DNA from: Dongia_A sp964542425
GTDB taxonomy: Bacteria > Pseudomonadota > Alphaproteobacteria > Dongiales > Dongiaceae
DNA: 43,021 bases
Direction of reading: 5' to 3'
Assembly (NCBI GenBank): GCA_964542425.1
Contig: CAZIUB010000039.1
Span: forward strand, 1-43,021
Shown: positions 7,307 through 16,221 of the stretch, piece by piece
Numbering within the stretch: the stretch's first letter is position 1
Layout of the letters: every line of letters begins with the position of its first letter
The notes under the pieces: model-generated
Databases searched by the model: none
Told to the model about the DNA's origin: nothing
The model's input: only the letters and a program-made list of their open reading frames with translations
Translations under genes and position numbers: made by a program

Positions 7307-9724
7307 ATGAGCGATCACGCGCGCGTGGTGATCATCGGCGGTGGCGCGGTCGGCTGCGCCACGCTTTATCACCTGGCGGAGATGGGCTGGAGCGATTGCC
7401 TGCTGATCGAGAAGAACGAATTGACCTCGGGCTCGACCTGGCACGCGGCTGGAAACTGCCCGAATTTCTCCACCTCGTGGAACGTCATCAAGCTGCAGCG
7501 CCATTCGACGCGGCTCTATGCCGGCCTTGGCGAGAAGGTCGGCTATCCGATCAATTATCACATCACCGGCTCGATCCGCTTGGCCAACAACAAGGATCGC
7601 ATGGACGAATACCGCCACGTGGCGGCGATGGCCCGCGCGCAAGGGTTGGAATTCGAGTTGATCGGGCCGAACGAGATCAAGTCCAGATATCCGTTCATGG
7701 AAATGCAGAACGTCCTGGGTGCCCTGTGGGATCCCTTCGACGGCGACATCGATCCCAGCCAGTTGGTCCAAGCCTACGCCAAGGGCGCCAAGGACAAGGG
7801 CTGCCGAATCCAGCGATTTACTTCGGTCATCGGGCTCGAATGGAAGGGCTCGGAATGGCTGGTCAGTACCGACAAGGGCCAGATTCGGGCCGAGATCGTG
7901 GTCAACGCCGCCGGCTACCGCGCCGGCGAGATCATGGCGATGCTTGGCCAAACCATGCCGATCGTCACCATGTCGCACCAGTATCTGGTGACGGAGGCCA
8001 TCCCGGAACTCCAAGCCCATGGGGCCAAGCTGCCGCTGCTGCGCGATCCAGATGTCAGCTATTATCTGCGCCAGGAACGGGACGGGCTGCTGCTCGGTCC
8101 CTATGAATGGCAGGCGATTCCGCATTGGCTCGACGGGATCCCGGCGGATTTTGCCAATCAGCTTTATCCCAACGATCTGGAGCGCCTGGAGAAATACATC
8201 GAGGCCGCGATCGCGCGCGTGCCGATCCTGGGCAAGGTCGGCGTGCAGCGAGTCATCAACGGCCCGATACCCTATTCGCCCGACGGCAATCCCTATATCG
8301 GCCCGGCGCATGGGCTGAAGAACTTCTATCAGGCCTGCTGCTTCTCCTTCGGCATCGCCCAATCGGGAGGTGCCGGAAAGACCGCCGCGGAATGGATTGT
8401 GCATGGCGAGCCGGAATGGGATTTCTGGACCCTGGATCCTCGCCGCTACACCGATTACGCGACCAGGAAATACGTGGTCGACAAGGCGATCGAGCTTTAC
8501 CAGAATGAATACGCGATCGCGTTTCCGGCCAATGAATGGCCGGCGGGACGGCCGGCCAAGACCACGCCGCTCTTTGACAAATTGAAGGCCAAGGGCGCGC
8601 AATTCTGTGCCCGCGGCGGGTGGGAGCGCGCCGCCTGGTTCCCGAGGCCAGGCGATGATCCCAAGCGCAAGCCCAGTTTCCGGCGCACCAATTGGCACGA
8701 GGCGGTGGCCGAGGAATGCAAGGCGGTGCGCGAGCGCGTCGGCATCCTCGATCTCGGCGGTTTCACCAAGCTCATGATCGAGGGCGAAGGCGCGCAAGCC
8801 TGGCTTGATCGCCTCGTCTGCGGCAGGCTGCCCAAGCTGGGGCGGATAACGCTCTCCCACGCGCTCAACGACAAGGGCGGCATCGTCAGCGAATTCACCA
8901 TCACCCGCCTGGCGCCCGACAAGTTCTACCTCATCAGTGCGGCCGCCGCCGAATGGCACGATCTCGATTGGCTGGAGAAATACCGCCCGGCCGATCACTC
9001 GGTTCGCATCGAGAATTTGAGCGCGCGCCTGGGCTCGATCATCATCGCCGGACCGAAGGCGCGGGCGTGCCTCGCCAAGGTGACCGAGGCCGATCTCTCC
9101 AACAGGGCGTTCCCCTGGCTATCGGCGCGCGAAATCGAGATCGGGTTTGCCCGCGCACTCACGCTCCGCGTCAATTACGTTGGCGAATTGGGCTGGGAAA
9201 TTCATGCGCCCGTCGAGCACATGGCCGCCATCTACGAGGCACTTTGGCAGGCAGGCGAGGAATTCGATATCCGCGATTTCGGCATGTATGCCATGGATTC
9301 CTTGCGCCTGGAGAAAGTCTATCGTGGCTGGAAGGGCGACATGACCCACGAATACACGCCGTTGATGGCCAATCTCGATCGCTTCGTCGACTTCCAGAAA
9401 CCGGATTTCAAGGGCCGCATTGCGCTGATTGCGGAACGAGACCGGACCCCGCGCGAGCGCTTCGTGCCGCTGATCCTGGACGAGGCCGCCGATTGCGACG
9501 CACCTTCTTGCGCGCCGGTCTATCTGGGCGCGGAGATGGTCGGGCTGGTGACCTCCGGTGGCTATGGGCACGCCACGGCCAAGAGCATTGCGTTGGCTTA
9601 CGTGCGCAGCGACCTCGCCAAGGTCGGACAGAGGCTCGAGATCGAGGTCTTGGGCGCGCGCCGATCCGCCAGTATCGTGGCCGAACCCATCTACGATCCC
9701 AGCAATTCCAGGCTGCGCGGCTAG
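7307..9724 (+). CDS. dimethylglycine/sarcosine dehydrogenase-like FAD-GcvT fusion protein 1
   Basis: 805 residues from ATG at 7307, with GGGGGAG ending nine bases upstream. N-terminal DAO-type FAD domain with GGGAVG at residues 11-16 and STWHAAG around His46, the residue that carries covalent FAD in dimethylglycine and sarcosine dehydrogenases. A short linking domain begins near residue 370. From about 430 follows a GcvT-like tetrahydrofolate domain with the C-terminal barrel, containing NYVGELGWEIHAP and MDSLRLEKVYRGW. Such enzymes oxidise an N-methyl group and hand the one-carbon unit to tetrahydrofolate in the cytoplasm. It probably acts downstream of the methyltransferase. The exact substrate cannot be read from the sequence. 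Stop TAG belongs to repeat A2. Confidence 0.92.
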   Translation: MSDHARVVIIGGGAVGCATLYHLAEMGWSDCLLIEKNELTSGSTWHAAGNCPNFSTSWNVIKLQRHSTRLYAGLGEKVGYPINYHITGSIRLANNKDRMDEYRHVAAMARAQGLEFELIGPNEIKSRYPFMEMQNVLGALWDPFDGDIDPSQLVQAYAKGAKDKGCRIQRFTSVIGLEWKGSEWLVSTDKGQIRAEIVVNAAGYRAGEIMAMLGQTMPIVTMSHQYLVTEAIPELQAHGAKLPLLRDPDVSYYLRQERDGLLLGPYEWQAIPHWLDGIPADFANQLYPNDLERLEKYIEAAIARVPILGKVGVQRVINGPIPYSPDGNPYIGPAHGLKNFYQACCFSFGIAQSGGAGKTAAEWIVHGEPEWDFWTLDPRRYTDYATRKYVVDKAIELYQNEYAIAFPANEWPAGRPAKTTPLFDKLKAKGAQFCARGGWERAAWFPRPGDDPKRKPSFRRTNWHEAVAEECKAVRERVGILDLGGFTKLMIEGEGAQAWLDRLVCGRLPKLGRITLSHALNDKGGIVSEFTITRLAPDKFYLISAAAAEWHDLDWLEKYRPADHSVRIENLSARLGSIIIAGPKARACLAKVTEADLSNRAFPWLSAREIEIGFARALTLRVNYVGELGWEIHAPVEHMAAIYEALWQAGEEFDIRDFGMYAMDSLRLEKVYRGWKGDMTHEYTPLMANLDRFVDFQKPDFKGRIALIAERDRTPRERFVPLILDEAADCDAPSCAPVYLGAEMVGLVTSGGYGHATAKSIALAYVRSDLAKVGQRLEIEVLGARRSASIVAEPIYDPSNSRLRG

Positions 9725-9869
9725 TGCCAACTTTCGAAGAAGGGTGATATATGGACCGCGCCGATTGTTCCACGAAAGTTGACACAATTTACGCAATGAT
9801 AGTACCCGCCGGCGTGCACTGCCTGGGTCATGTTGGCTCGAATCATCCTTCAGCGACGGCGGATACTAG
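9721..9869 (+). repeat. family A two-hairpin element, copy A2
   Basis: Flanked by CTAG on both sides (9721-9724 and 9866-9869). Stem I TGCCAACTTTCG pairs with CGAAAGTTGACA (one mismatch); stem II GTACCCGCCG pairs with CGGCGGATAC. The left CTAG contains the stop codon of the preceding gene. The right CTAG begins a 14-base palindrome, CTAGGCGCGCCTAG (9866-9879). Confidence 0.92.
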
Positions 9870-9898
9870 GCGCGCCTAGGACCGCGAAGGAGAAATTC

Positions 9899-12340
9899 AT
9901 GGCGCTTCCCACATCGGCGCGCGTCGTCATCATCGGGGGCGGCATCGTCGGCTGTTCGGTCGCCTATCATCTGGGCAAGCTCGGCTGGAAGGATGTAATC
10001 CTGCTGGAGCGCAAGAAGCTGACCAGCGGCACGACCTGGCATGCAGCCGGCCTGGTGCGTGCCTCGCTTTACACCGCCAATCTGACCCGGATCGCCAAAT
10101 ACACGGTCGATCTCTACACCACGCTGGAGAGTGAAACCGGACAGGCGACCGGGTTTACCCAGCCGGGATCGATGTCGATCGCCACCAACAAGGAACGCTG
10201 GGAAGAATTGCGCCGGGGCGCCGACATGCTGGGCGCCTTCGACGTGTTGGCCGAGGTGATCGGCCCCAAGGAGGTCAAGAGCAAATGGCCGCTCCTGAAC
10301 GTCGAGGATGTGATCGGCGCCATCTGGTATCCGAAGGACGGCAAGTGCAATCCGGCCGATACCTGCATGGCGCTGGCCAAGGGTGCGCGCATGAAGGGTG
10401 TCAAGATATTCGAGGATACGCGGGTCGAAAAGGTGATCGTCGCGGATGGTCGCGTGCGCGGCGTCCTCACCGGTGAAGGAACGATCAAGAGCGACATCGT
10501 GGTCAATTGCGGCGGCATGTGGGGCCGCGAAATCGGCGCCAAGATCGGGGTCAACATCCCGCTTCAGGCCTGCGAGCATTTCTATGTCGTGACCGAGCCG
10601 ATGGAGGGCATGGTCCCTGGCCTGCCAGTTGTGCGCGACATGGATGCCTGCGCCTATTTCAAGGAAGACGCGGGCAAGCTGCTGCTTGGCGCCTTCGAAC
10701 CCAAGGCCAAGCCCTGGGCGGTGGACGGCATCCCGGAAGATTTCTGCTTCGATGAATTGCCGGAGGATTTCGACCACTTCCAGCCGATCCTGGAAGGGGC
10801 GATGCATCGCATCCCGAGCCTCGGGAAAATCGGCATCCGCAAGTTCTTCAACGGGCCGGAGAGCTTCACCGCCGACCAGCGCTATGTCCTGGGGGAGGCG
10901 CCGGAGGTCGAGAATTTCTTCGTCGCCGCCGGCTTCAACTCGATCGGCATTCAATCGGGAGGTGGTGCCGGCTGGGCGCTCGCCCATTGGATCGCCGAGG
11001 GCGAGCCGCCCTTCGATCTGTGGGACGTGGACATCAGGCGCTTCAACCGGCATCACGGCCGGAAATCCTTTCTGGTGCCCCGCGTCTCGGAGGCTTTGGG
11101 GCTTCTGTACGCCATGCATTGGCCCTATCGGCAGTTCGAGACCTCGCGCGGAATACGCCGTTCGCCCTTCTACGCGCGATTGAAGGAAATGAACGCGTGC
11201 TTTGGCGAGGTGGGCGGCTGGGAGCGCGCCAATTGGTACGCGCCCAAGGGCCTGGCGCCGGTCTATGAATATTCGTACGGCAAGCAGAACTGGTTCGAAC
11301 CCTGCGGCCGGGAATGCCGGGCGATGCGCGAGAACGTGGGCTTTCTCGACCAGTCCTCCTTCGCCAAGTTCCTGGTGACGGGCAAGGACGCCGAGCGCGA
11401 ATTGCAGCGCCTGTCGGTCGCCGATGTGGGGCGGACGGGACGCGCGGCCTATACCCAATGGCTCAATCCCAAGGGCCGGATCGAGGCCGATTTGACGGTG
11501 ACCAAGCTGGCCGAGAATCGTTTCCTGGTGGTGACGGCGGCGGCGACCGCGACCAGGGAGGCGCATTACATGCGCCGGCATTTCACGCCCGGCGCCGACG
11601 CCAGAATCGAGGACATGAGTGCCGCCTGGTCGGTCTTGGGGCTAATGGGGCCCAACAGCCGCAAGCTCTTGTCGCGGCTGACGGACACCGACCTTGGCAA
11701 CGAGGCGTTCCCGTTCGGCGCGGCGCGCGAGATCGAGTTCGGATCGGCCGGCGCGCTCGCCATTCGCATCTCTTACGTGGGCGAACTGGGCTGGGAGATC
11801 TATCTGCCCACCGATTACGCGGCGGGCGCACTCGATGAATTGCTGGCGGCGGGCCGCGAATTCGACCTGGCGCCTGTCGGCATGCATGCGATGAACTTCC
11901 TGCGCCTGGAAAAAGCCTATCGCCATTGGAGCCACGACATCAGCCCGGACGACACGCAAGCGGAGGCGGGACTGGGGTTTGTCTGCGCCTTTGACAAGAA
12001 CGTGCCTTTCATCGGCCGCGATGCGGTGCTGGCGCAAAGATCGCAAGGAAAGCTGAAGCGCCGGCTGGTGCAATTCCTGCTGCAAGACAAGGAAAGGCAG
12101 CTTTATCACAACGAGCCGATCCTGCTCGATGGACGCCAAGTCGGCTATCTGACCTCGGGTGGATATGGGTTCAGCCTGGGCGGCGCCATCGGCATGGGTT
12201 ATGTGCGAAACGAGGAGGGCGTCGATCAGGCCATGATCGATGGGGCCAAGTTCGAAATCCTGGTCGCCGGAAGCGCCGTCCCGGCCAACGCCAGCCTGAG
12301 GCCGTTCTACGATCCCAAGGGCGATCGGATGAAGGCGTAG
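9899..12340 (+). CDS. dimethylglycine/sarcosine dehydrogenase-like FAD-GcvT fusion protein 2
   Basis: 813 residues from ATG at 9899 with AAGGAG eight bases upstream; the longer frame to 9830 runs into repeat A2 and is not used. Same architecture as the preceding protein: GGGIVG at residues 13-18, TTWHAAG with His48 as the likely covalent-FAD histidine, then the GcvT-like folate domain with SYVGELGWEIYLP and MNFLRLEKAYRHW near the end. The two proteins are clearly paralogous but strongly diverged, so they probably demethylate successive or different substrates (for example dimethylglycine and sarcosine). It is third in the cluster; 163 bp without features follow. Confidence 0.92.
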   Translation: MALPTSARVVIIGGGIVGCSVAYHLGKLGWKDVILLERKKLTSGTTWHAAGLVRASLYTANLTRIAKYTVDLYTTLESETGQATGFTQPGSMSIATNKERWEELRRGADMLGAFDVLAEVIGPKEVKSKWPLLNVEDVIGAIWYPKDGKCNPADTCMALAKGARMKGVKIFEDTRVEKVIVADGRVRGVLTGEGTIKSDIVVNCGGMWGREIGAKIGVNIPLQACEHFYVVTEPMEGMVPGLPVVRDMDACAYFKEDAGKLLLGAFEPKAKPWAVDGIPEDFCFDELPEDFDHFQPILEGAMHRIPSLGKIGIRKFFNGPESFTADQRYVLGEAPEVENFFVAAGFNSIGIQSGGGAGWALAHWIAEGEPPFDLWDVDIRRFNRHHGRKSFLVPRVSEALGLLYAMHWPYRQFETSRGIRRSPFYARLKEMNACFGEVGGWERANWYAPKGLAPVYEYSYGKQNWFEPCGRECRAMRENVGFLDQSSFAKFLVTGKDAERELQRLSVADVGRTGRAAYTQWLNPKGRIEADLTVTKLAENRFLVVTAAATATREAHYMRRHFTPGADARIEDMSAAWSVLGLMGPNSRKLLSRLTDTDLGNEAFPFGAAREIEFGSAGALAIRISYVGELGWEIYLPTDYAAGALDELLAAGREFDLAPVGMHAMNFLRLEKAYRHWSHDISPDDTQAEAGLGFVCAFDKNVPFIGRDAVLAQRSQGKLKRRLVQFLLQDKERQLYHNEPILLDGRQVGYLTSGGYGFSLGGAIGMGYVRNEEGVDQAMIDGAKFEILVAGSAVPANASLRPFYDPKGDRMKA

Positions 12341-12503
12341 TCGCTTCCGTATATGGGGATGGCCGCGCCCCAATGCGCAAGGCGATGGACGCCGGCAGTT
12401 TGGGCCCGACTCCCGGCGCTTCCAGCCCCAATTCCCGGTTTACAGGCCTGGGTCGATTGCGGCAGGTTGACCACCAACCAATCGAAGGACGGGGGGAGTG
12501 TTC

Positions 12504-13733
12504 ATGGCGGGGCAATTCATCGAGCTGATCGCGGCCGACGGCGGCAGGTTCCGGGGCTACCTCACGGTGCCGCGCGCCGGCAAGGGCCCCGGAATCGTGT
12601 TGTGCCAGGAGATATTCGGCATCAACGCCTATGTTCGCGAGGTGGCGGAGTATTACGCCGAGGAAGGCTATGTGGTGCTGGCGCCCGATCTGTTCTGGCG
12701 TTTGGAAAAGCATGTCGATCTCGGCTATTCGCCCGAGGAATGGCAGAAGGCCTTCGGTTTTTTCCAGAACTTCGATGTCGATCAGGGCATGAAGGACATC
12801 GCCAGTACGGTAACCACGCTTCGCGGCCGGCCGGAATGCACCGGCAAGGTGGGCGCGCTCGGCTTTTGTCTCGGCGGCAAGCTCGCCTATCTGGCGGCGG
12901 CCAGGGCCGGGGTCGATTGCGCGGTCGGCTATTACGGCGTCGGCATCGAGGCCAATCTGGGCGACATGGCCAAGCATCGCTGCCCGATGGTGCTGCATTT
13001 CGCCTCGGAAGACCAATACGCGCCATTGGCGGCGGTCGAGCAGGTCAAGGCCTTCTTCAAGGAGCGGCCCGAGGTCGAGATCCACGTCTATCCGGGCGTC
13101 GATCATGCCTTCGCCCGCACCATGGGCGAGCATTACAACAAGCCGGCTTCGGACTTGGCGCATTCGCGCTCGATCGCGCTCTTCCGCAAGATTCTGGGGC
13201 CGCGCTACGATCTTTCGGCGCTGTGGGACCAGCATTGTGCCCACGAATTCGCCACCAGGGACGTGGAGGCGACCATGAAGACCATGGTCGCCAATCCTTA
13301 TGTCAACCACATTCCGACCATGACCGGGGGCGTGGGTGGGGTGGAACTGGCGCGCTTCTACAGGAATCATTTCGTCAACAGCAATCCGGCCGACACCAGC
13401 TTGGTGCCGATCTCGCGCACGATCGGGGCCGACCGCGTGGTGGACGAGATGCTGTTCCGCTTCACCCATGACCGGGAGATCGATTGGATGTTGCCCGGCG
13501 TGGCGCCTACTAACAAGCGGGTCGAGATTCCGTTGGTCGCCATCGTGTGCTTCCGCGGCGACAAGATCTATCACGAGCATATCTATTGGGATCAGGCCTC
13601 GGTGCTGGCGCAGATCGGGCTCCTGGATCCCGCGACGCTGCCGGTCGCCGGAATCGAGACCGCGAAGAAGCTCCTGGACGAGACGCTGCCCTCGAATACG
13701 TTGATGAAAAATTGGGCGGCCAGTGCTGGCTAG
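12504..13733 (+). CDS. dienelactone hydrolase fused to a SnoaL/NTF2-like domain
   Basis: 409 residues from ATG at 12504; GGGGGAG lies six bases upstream, and GTG at 12498 is too close to it. Residues 1-235 form an alpha/beta-hydrolase of the dienelactone hydrolase family: Glu36 in CQEIFGIN, nucleophile Cys122 in GFCLGG, Asp170 in ASEDQY and His201 in GVDHAF, matching the positions in the Pseudomonas enzyme. Residues from about 240 to the end form an NTF2/SnoaL-like domain (HCAHEFATRDVEATM, FRGDKIYHEHIYWDQ). The fusion suggests a two-step conversion or a sensing/binding role for the second domain; the substrate is unknown. The gene ends nine bases before the next. Confidence 0.85.
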   Translation: MAGQFIELIAADGGRFRGYLTVPRAGKGPGIVLCQEIFGINAYVREVAEYYAEEGYVVLAPDLFWRLEKHVDLGYSPEEWQKAFGFFQNFDVDQGMKDIASTVTTLRGRPECTGKVGALGFCLGGKLAYLAAARAGVDCAVGYYGVGIEANLGDMAKHRCPMVLHFASEDQYAPLAAVEQVKAFFKERPEVEIHVYPGVDHAFARTMGEHYNKPASDLAHSRSIALFRKILGPRYDLSALWDQHCAHEFATRDVEATMKTMVANPYVNHIPTMTGGVGGVELARFYRNHFVNSNPADTSLVPISRTIGADRVVDEMLFRFTHDREIDWMLPGVAPTNKRVEIPLVAIVCFRGDKIYHEHIYWDQASVLAQIGLLDPATLPVAGIETAKKLLDETLPSNTLMKNWAASAG

Positions 13734-13742
13734 GAATAGACG

Positions 13743-15239
13743 ATGAACAATCCTGTCCTGGAAAAGCTCCGCGCGGGGGGATGCGTGGGCGCGATGTGGA
13801 CCACGCTGGGATCGCCTAGCCTGGCCGAGTTGATGGTCGAGCCTGGGCCCGAGGCTTGCGTCTTCGATCTGCAGCACGGGCTGTTCACACGCCCGACTTT
13901 GGAATCGGCGATCGGCATCGCGCGTCAGAAGACGACGCCGCTCGTCCGCACCGCCGATGACAGCCCGAGCGCCATCGCCATGGCGCTCGATGCCGGCGCG
14001 ATGGGTATCATCGTGCCGATGGTCGAAAGCGCGGAACAGGCGGCAAGGATTGTCGCCGCCGCCAAGTACCCGCCGGAGGGCAGGCGCTCGACCGGCGGGA
14101 TCAGGCCGGTGATCGATGCCAAGGCGACCATTCCGCTCACCAATCCGGCGATCATGGTCGGCGTCATGGTCGAGACCGCGCTTGGCGTCGAGAACGCAAG
14201 CGCGATCGCCACCGTGCCGGGAATCGATCTGGTGTTCATCGGACCCTTCGATCTGGCGCTTTCGCTCGGGACCTTTCCCGATTTCGGGCCGCGCCACGAA
14301 GAGGCGGTTCAGCGCGTCCGCCGCGCCACGGGCAAGGCCGGCAAGGCAAGCGGCATCTTCACGCCCAATTGGACCATGGCGGCCGATCGGCGCGCCCAGG
14401 GATTTGGCTTCGTGATTCTGTGCGACGATCAGGGCCTGGTGCAAAGCGGCGCCAAGGCCAACCAGCGCCGGTTCGCCGAGAACCCAGGCAAGGATCTGCT
14501 GAAGGGCGCGGTCGCGCTGGTCAGTGGCTGCAGCCGCGGCATTGGACCCTGCATCGTGCGCGCGCTTTTGAGCGCAGGCGTCGGGAAAATCTATTGCGCG
14601 ACACGCGAGATGGCCGCGGCCAAGGCGCTGGTGGCGGAGGCGGAGGATCGGCTGATCCCGATTGTCCTCGACGTTACCAACGCGGTGCAGGTGGGGGCGG
14701 CGGCGGAAAGATGCGGCGATGTGAGCCTGCTGGTCAACAACGCCGGGGTGAATTTCAACACGCCCCTTTTCACGATCGCCAGCGCCAGCAACGCGCGCCA
14801 GGAGATGGAGGTCAATTTTTTCGGCACGCTGGCCATGTGCCGCGCCTTCCAACCGGTGCTGAGCGGCAATGGCGGCGGCGCCATCGTCAACATGCTGTCG
14901 ATCCTGTCGCATGTGAACTTGCCCTTGATGGGATCGCTTTGCGCCTCCAAGGCAGCGCTCCTCAGCCTCACCCAGGCGCTGCGCGCGGAGTTGAAGGCCA
15001 AGGGCACGCATGTAATGGGCGTGCTGCCGGGCGCGGTCGATACGGATATGACACGGGGCCTGACGGTACCGAAGATGGCGCCGGAGGCTGTGGCCGAGGC
15101 GCTGGTGCACGGGCTTCGCATCCGGGCCGAGGAGATTTATCCGGGCGACATGGCGGCGGGTGTGGCCTATGGCCTGGCCAGCGATCCCAAGGCCGTCGAG
15201 CATGAATTCGCCCTCTATTTGCCGAAAGAAAAGCTGTGA
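13743..15239 (+). CDS. HpcH/HpaI-type aldolase fused to a short-chain dehydrogenase-like domain
   Basis: 498 residues, one uninterrupted frame. Residues 1-250 are a class II pyruvate aldolase of the HpcH/HpaI family: His45 in FDLQHG, Arg69, metal ligands Glu144 in MVETALG and Asp170 in FIGPFDLALSLG. Residues 254-498 are a Rossmann-fold SDR with the nucleotide loop SGCSRGIG (261-268), NNAG (332-335) and the active-site helix at 399-403. There the usual YxxxK reads LCASK, so the catalytic Tyr is Leu399; Lys403 is kept. The second domain may therefore be a non-reducing or structural partner. The fusion may couple aldol cleavage to handling of the aldehyde. ATG at 13743 follows AGGAAT. Confidence 0.82.
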   Translation: MNNPVLEKLRAGGCVGAMWTTLGSPSLAELMVEPGPEACVFDLQHGLFTRPTLESAIGIARQKTTPLVRTADDSPSAIAMALDAGAMGIIVPMVESAEQAARIVAAAKYPPEGRRSTGGIRPVIDAKATIPLTNPAIMVGVMVETALGVENASAIATVPGIDLVFIGPFDLALSLGTFPDFGPRHEEAVQRVRRATGKAGKASGIFTPNWTMAADRRAQGFGFVILCDDQGLVQSGAKANQRRFAENPGKDLLKGAVALVSGCSRGIGPCIVRALLSAGVGKIYCATREMAAAKALVAEAEDRLIPIVLDVTNAVQVGAAAERCGDVSLLVNNAGVNFNTPLFTIASASNARQEMEVNFFGTLAMCRAFQPVLSGNGGGAIVNMLSILSHVNLPLMGSLCASKAALLSLTQALRAELKAKGTHVMGVLPGAVDTDMTRGLTVPKMAPEAVAEALVHGLRIRAEEIYPGDMAAGVAYGLASDPKAVEHEFALYLPKEKL

Positions 15240-15263
15240 GCGGATACGCGCCGCCGATTTAGC

Positions 15264-16106
15264 ATGAGTGAGGTCGCCCAAACGCCGATGATCCGGGCCC
15301 GAGGAGTGGCCAAGAGATTCGGCGGCATTCACGCGGTTGAGGATTGCTCGCTCGACGTGGCCAAGGGCTCGATCACCGGCCTCATCGGCCCCAATGGCGC
15401 CGGCAAGTCCACGTTGTTCAACATCATTGCCGGGATGTTCGTCCCGGATGGCGGCAGCATCGAGCTGGATGGCGCGGACGTGACCGGCTGGCCGGCCCAC
15501 CGATTGTTCCACCAGGGCCTGTCGCGCACCTTCCAGATCGCGCAGGAATTCTCGCGCATGACGGTCCTGGAAAACCTGATGGCGGTTCCGGCCGGACAAT
15601 TGGGCGAGAGCGTCTTGCGTGCGTGGATTTCCTGGGGCCGTGTGCGCGAACAGGAAACCAAGATCCGCATCCGCGCTTCCTCGGTCCTCGGTCAACTTCG
15701 GCTGGAGGCGCTGGCGGGCGAGTACGCGGGCAACCTTTCCGGCGGGCAGAAGAAACTGCTGGAGTTGGGCCGCGCGATGATGGCGGCGCCCAAGATAGTG
15801 CTGCTCGATGAATTGGCGGCCGGCGTCAATCGCGCGTTGCTGGGCGAACTCGCCGGCGAAATCGAACGCTTGAACCGCGAGGCGGGATACACGTTCTTCG
15901 TGATCGAGCACGACATGGATTTGATCGCGCGGCTGTGCGACCCGGTCATCGTCATGGCCGAGGGCAAGGTGCTGATGCAAGGCAAGATGGCCGAAATCCG
16001 CCGCGACGAGCGGGTGATCGAGGCCTATCTCGGCCGACGCCAGGCGAAAACAATTGGGCGCGAGGAGCAAGCTCCGCGCCAACTTTTGGAAACGCGTGAT
16101 CCATGA
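15264..16106 (+). CDS. livG: branched-chain-type ABC transporter ATP-binding protein LivG
   Basis: 280 residues. Walker A GPNGAGKST at 42-50, signature LSGGQKKLLELGRAM, Walker B IVLLDELAAG (the common Pro after DE is Leu here) and the LivG-specific FQIAQEFSRMTVLENL region. The core ends at EAYLGRRQ; the final residues RQLLETRDP and the TGA stop are encoded by repeat A3. It begins 24 bp after the aldolase-SDR gene and is the first of livGFHM, whose placement in a demethylation cluster suggests import of a methylated amine or its breakdown product rather than leucine. The ribosome-binding site is weak. Confidence 0.93.
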   Translation: MSEVAQTPMIRARGVAKRFGGIHAVEDCSLDVAKGSITGLIGPNGAGKSTLFNIIAGMFVPDGGSIELDGADVTGWPAHRLFHQGLSRTFQIAQEFSRMTVLENLMAVPAGQLGESVLRAWISWGRVREQETKIRIRASSVLGQLRLEALAGEYAGNLSGGQKKLLELGRAMMAAPKIVLLDELAAGVNRALLGELAGEIERLNREAGYTFFVIEHDMDLIARLCDPVIVMAEGKVLMQGKMAEIRRDERVIEAYLGRRQAKTIGREEQAPRQLLETRDP

Positions 16107-16219
16107 AACGTTTCGGCGTTTGGACGAGATTTGGCGCTTGTCGCCAAATGATGGTACCCGCCGGCGCGTACCGGCGGGGCCATATCGGTGAATCACCTGG
16201 TCCCTCGACGGGCGAGTAC
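16077..16219 (+). repeat. family A two-hairpin element, copy A3
   Basis: Diverged copy: stem I GCCAACTTTTG opposes AGATTTGGCG imperfectly; stem II GTACCCGCCGG opposes CGGGCGAGTAC. It overlaps the end of livG, and its right end is two bases from the ATG of livF. A second hairpin, TTGGGCGCGAGGAGC/GCTCCGCGCCAA (16055-16083), directly precedes it. Confidence 0.8.
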
Positions 16220-16221
16220 CG

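Noticed and set aside
7175..8998. 607-codon minus-strand frame opposite the first FAD-GcvT gene
   Set aside because: Antisense shadow; no domain, no ribosome-binding site.
9866..11581. 571-codon minus-strand frame opposite the second FAD-GcvT gene
   Set aside because: Antisense shadow of a gene with clear FAD and GcvT motifs.
12171..16196. 1341-codon open frame on the minus strand
   Set aside because: It runs antisense across five clear genes and has Arg/His/Asp-rich low-information composition, the usual shadow of GC-rich coding DNA.
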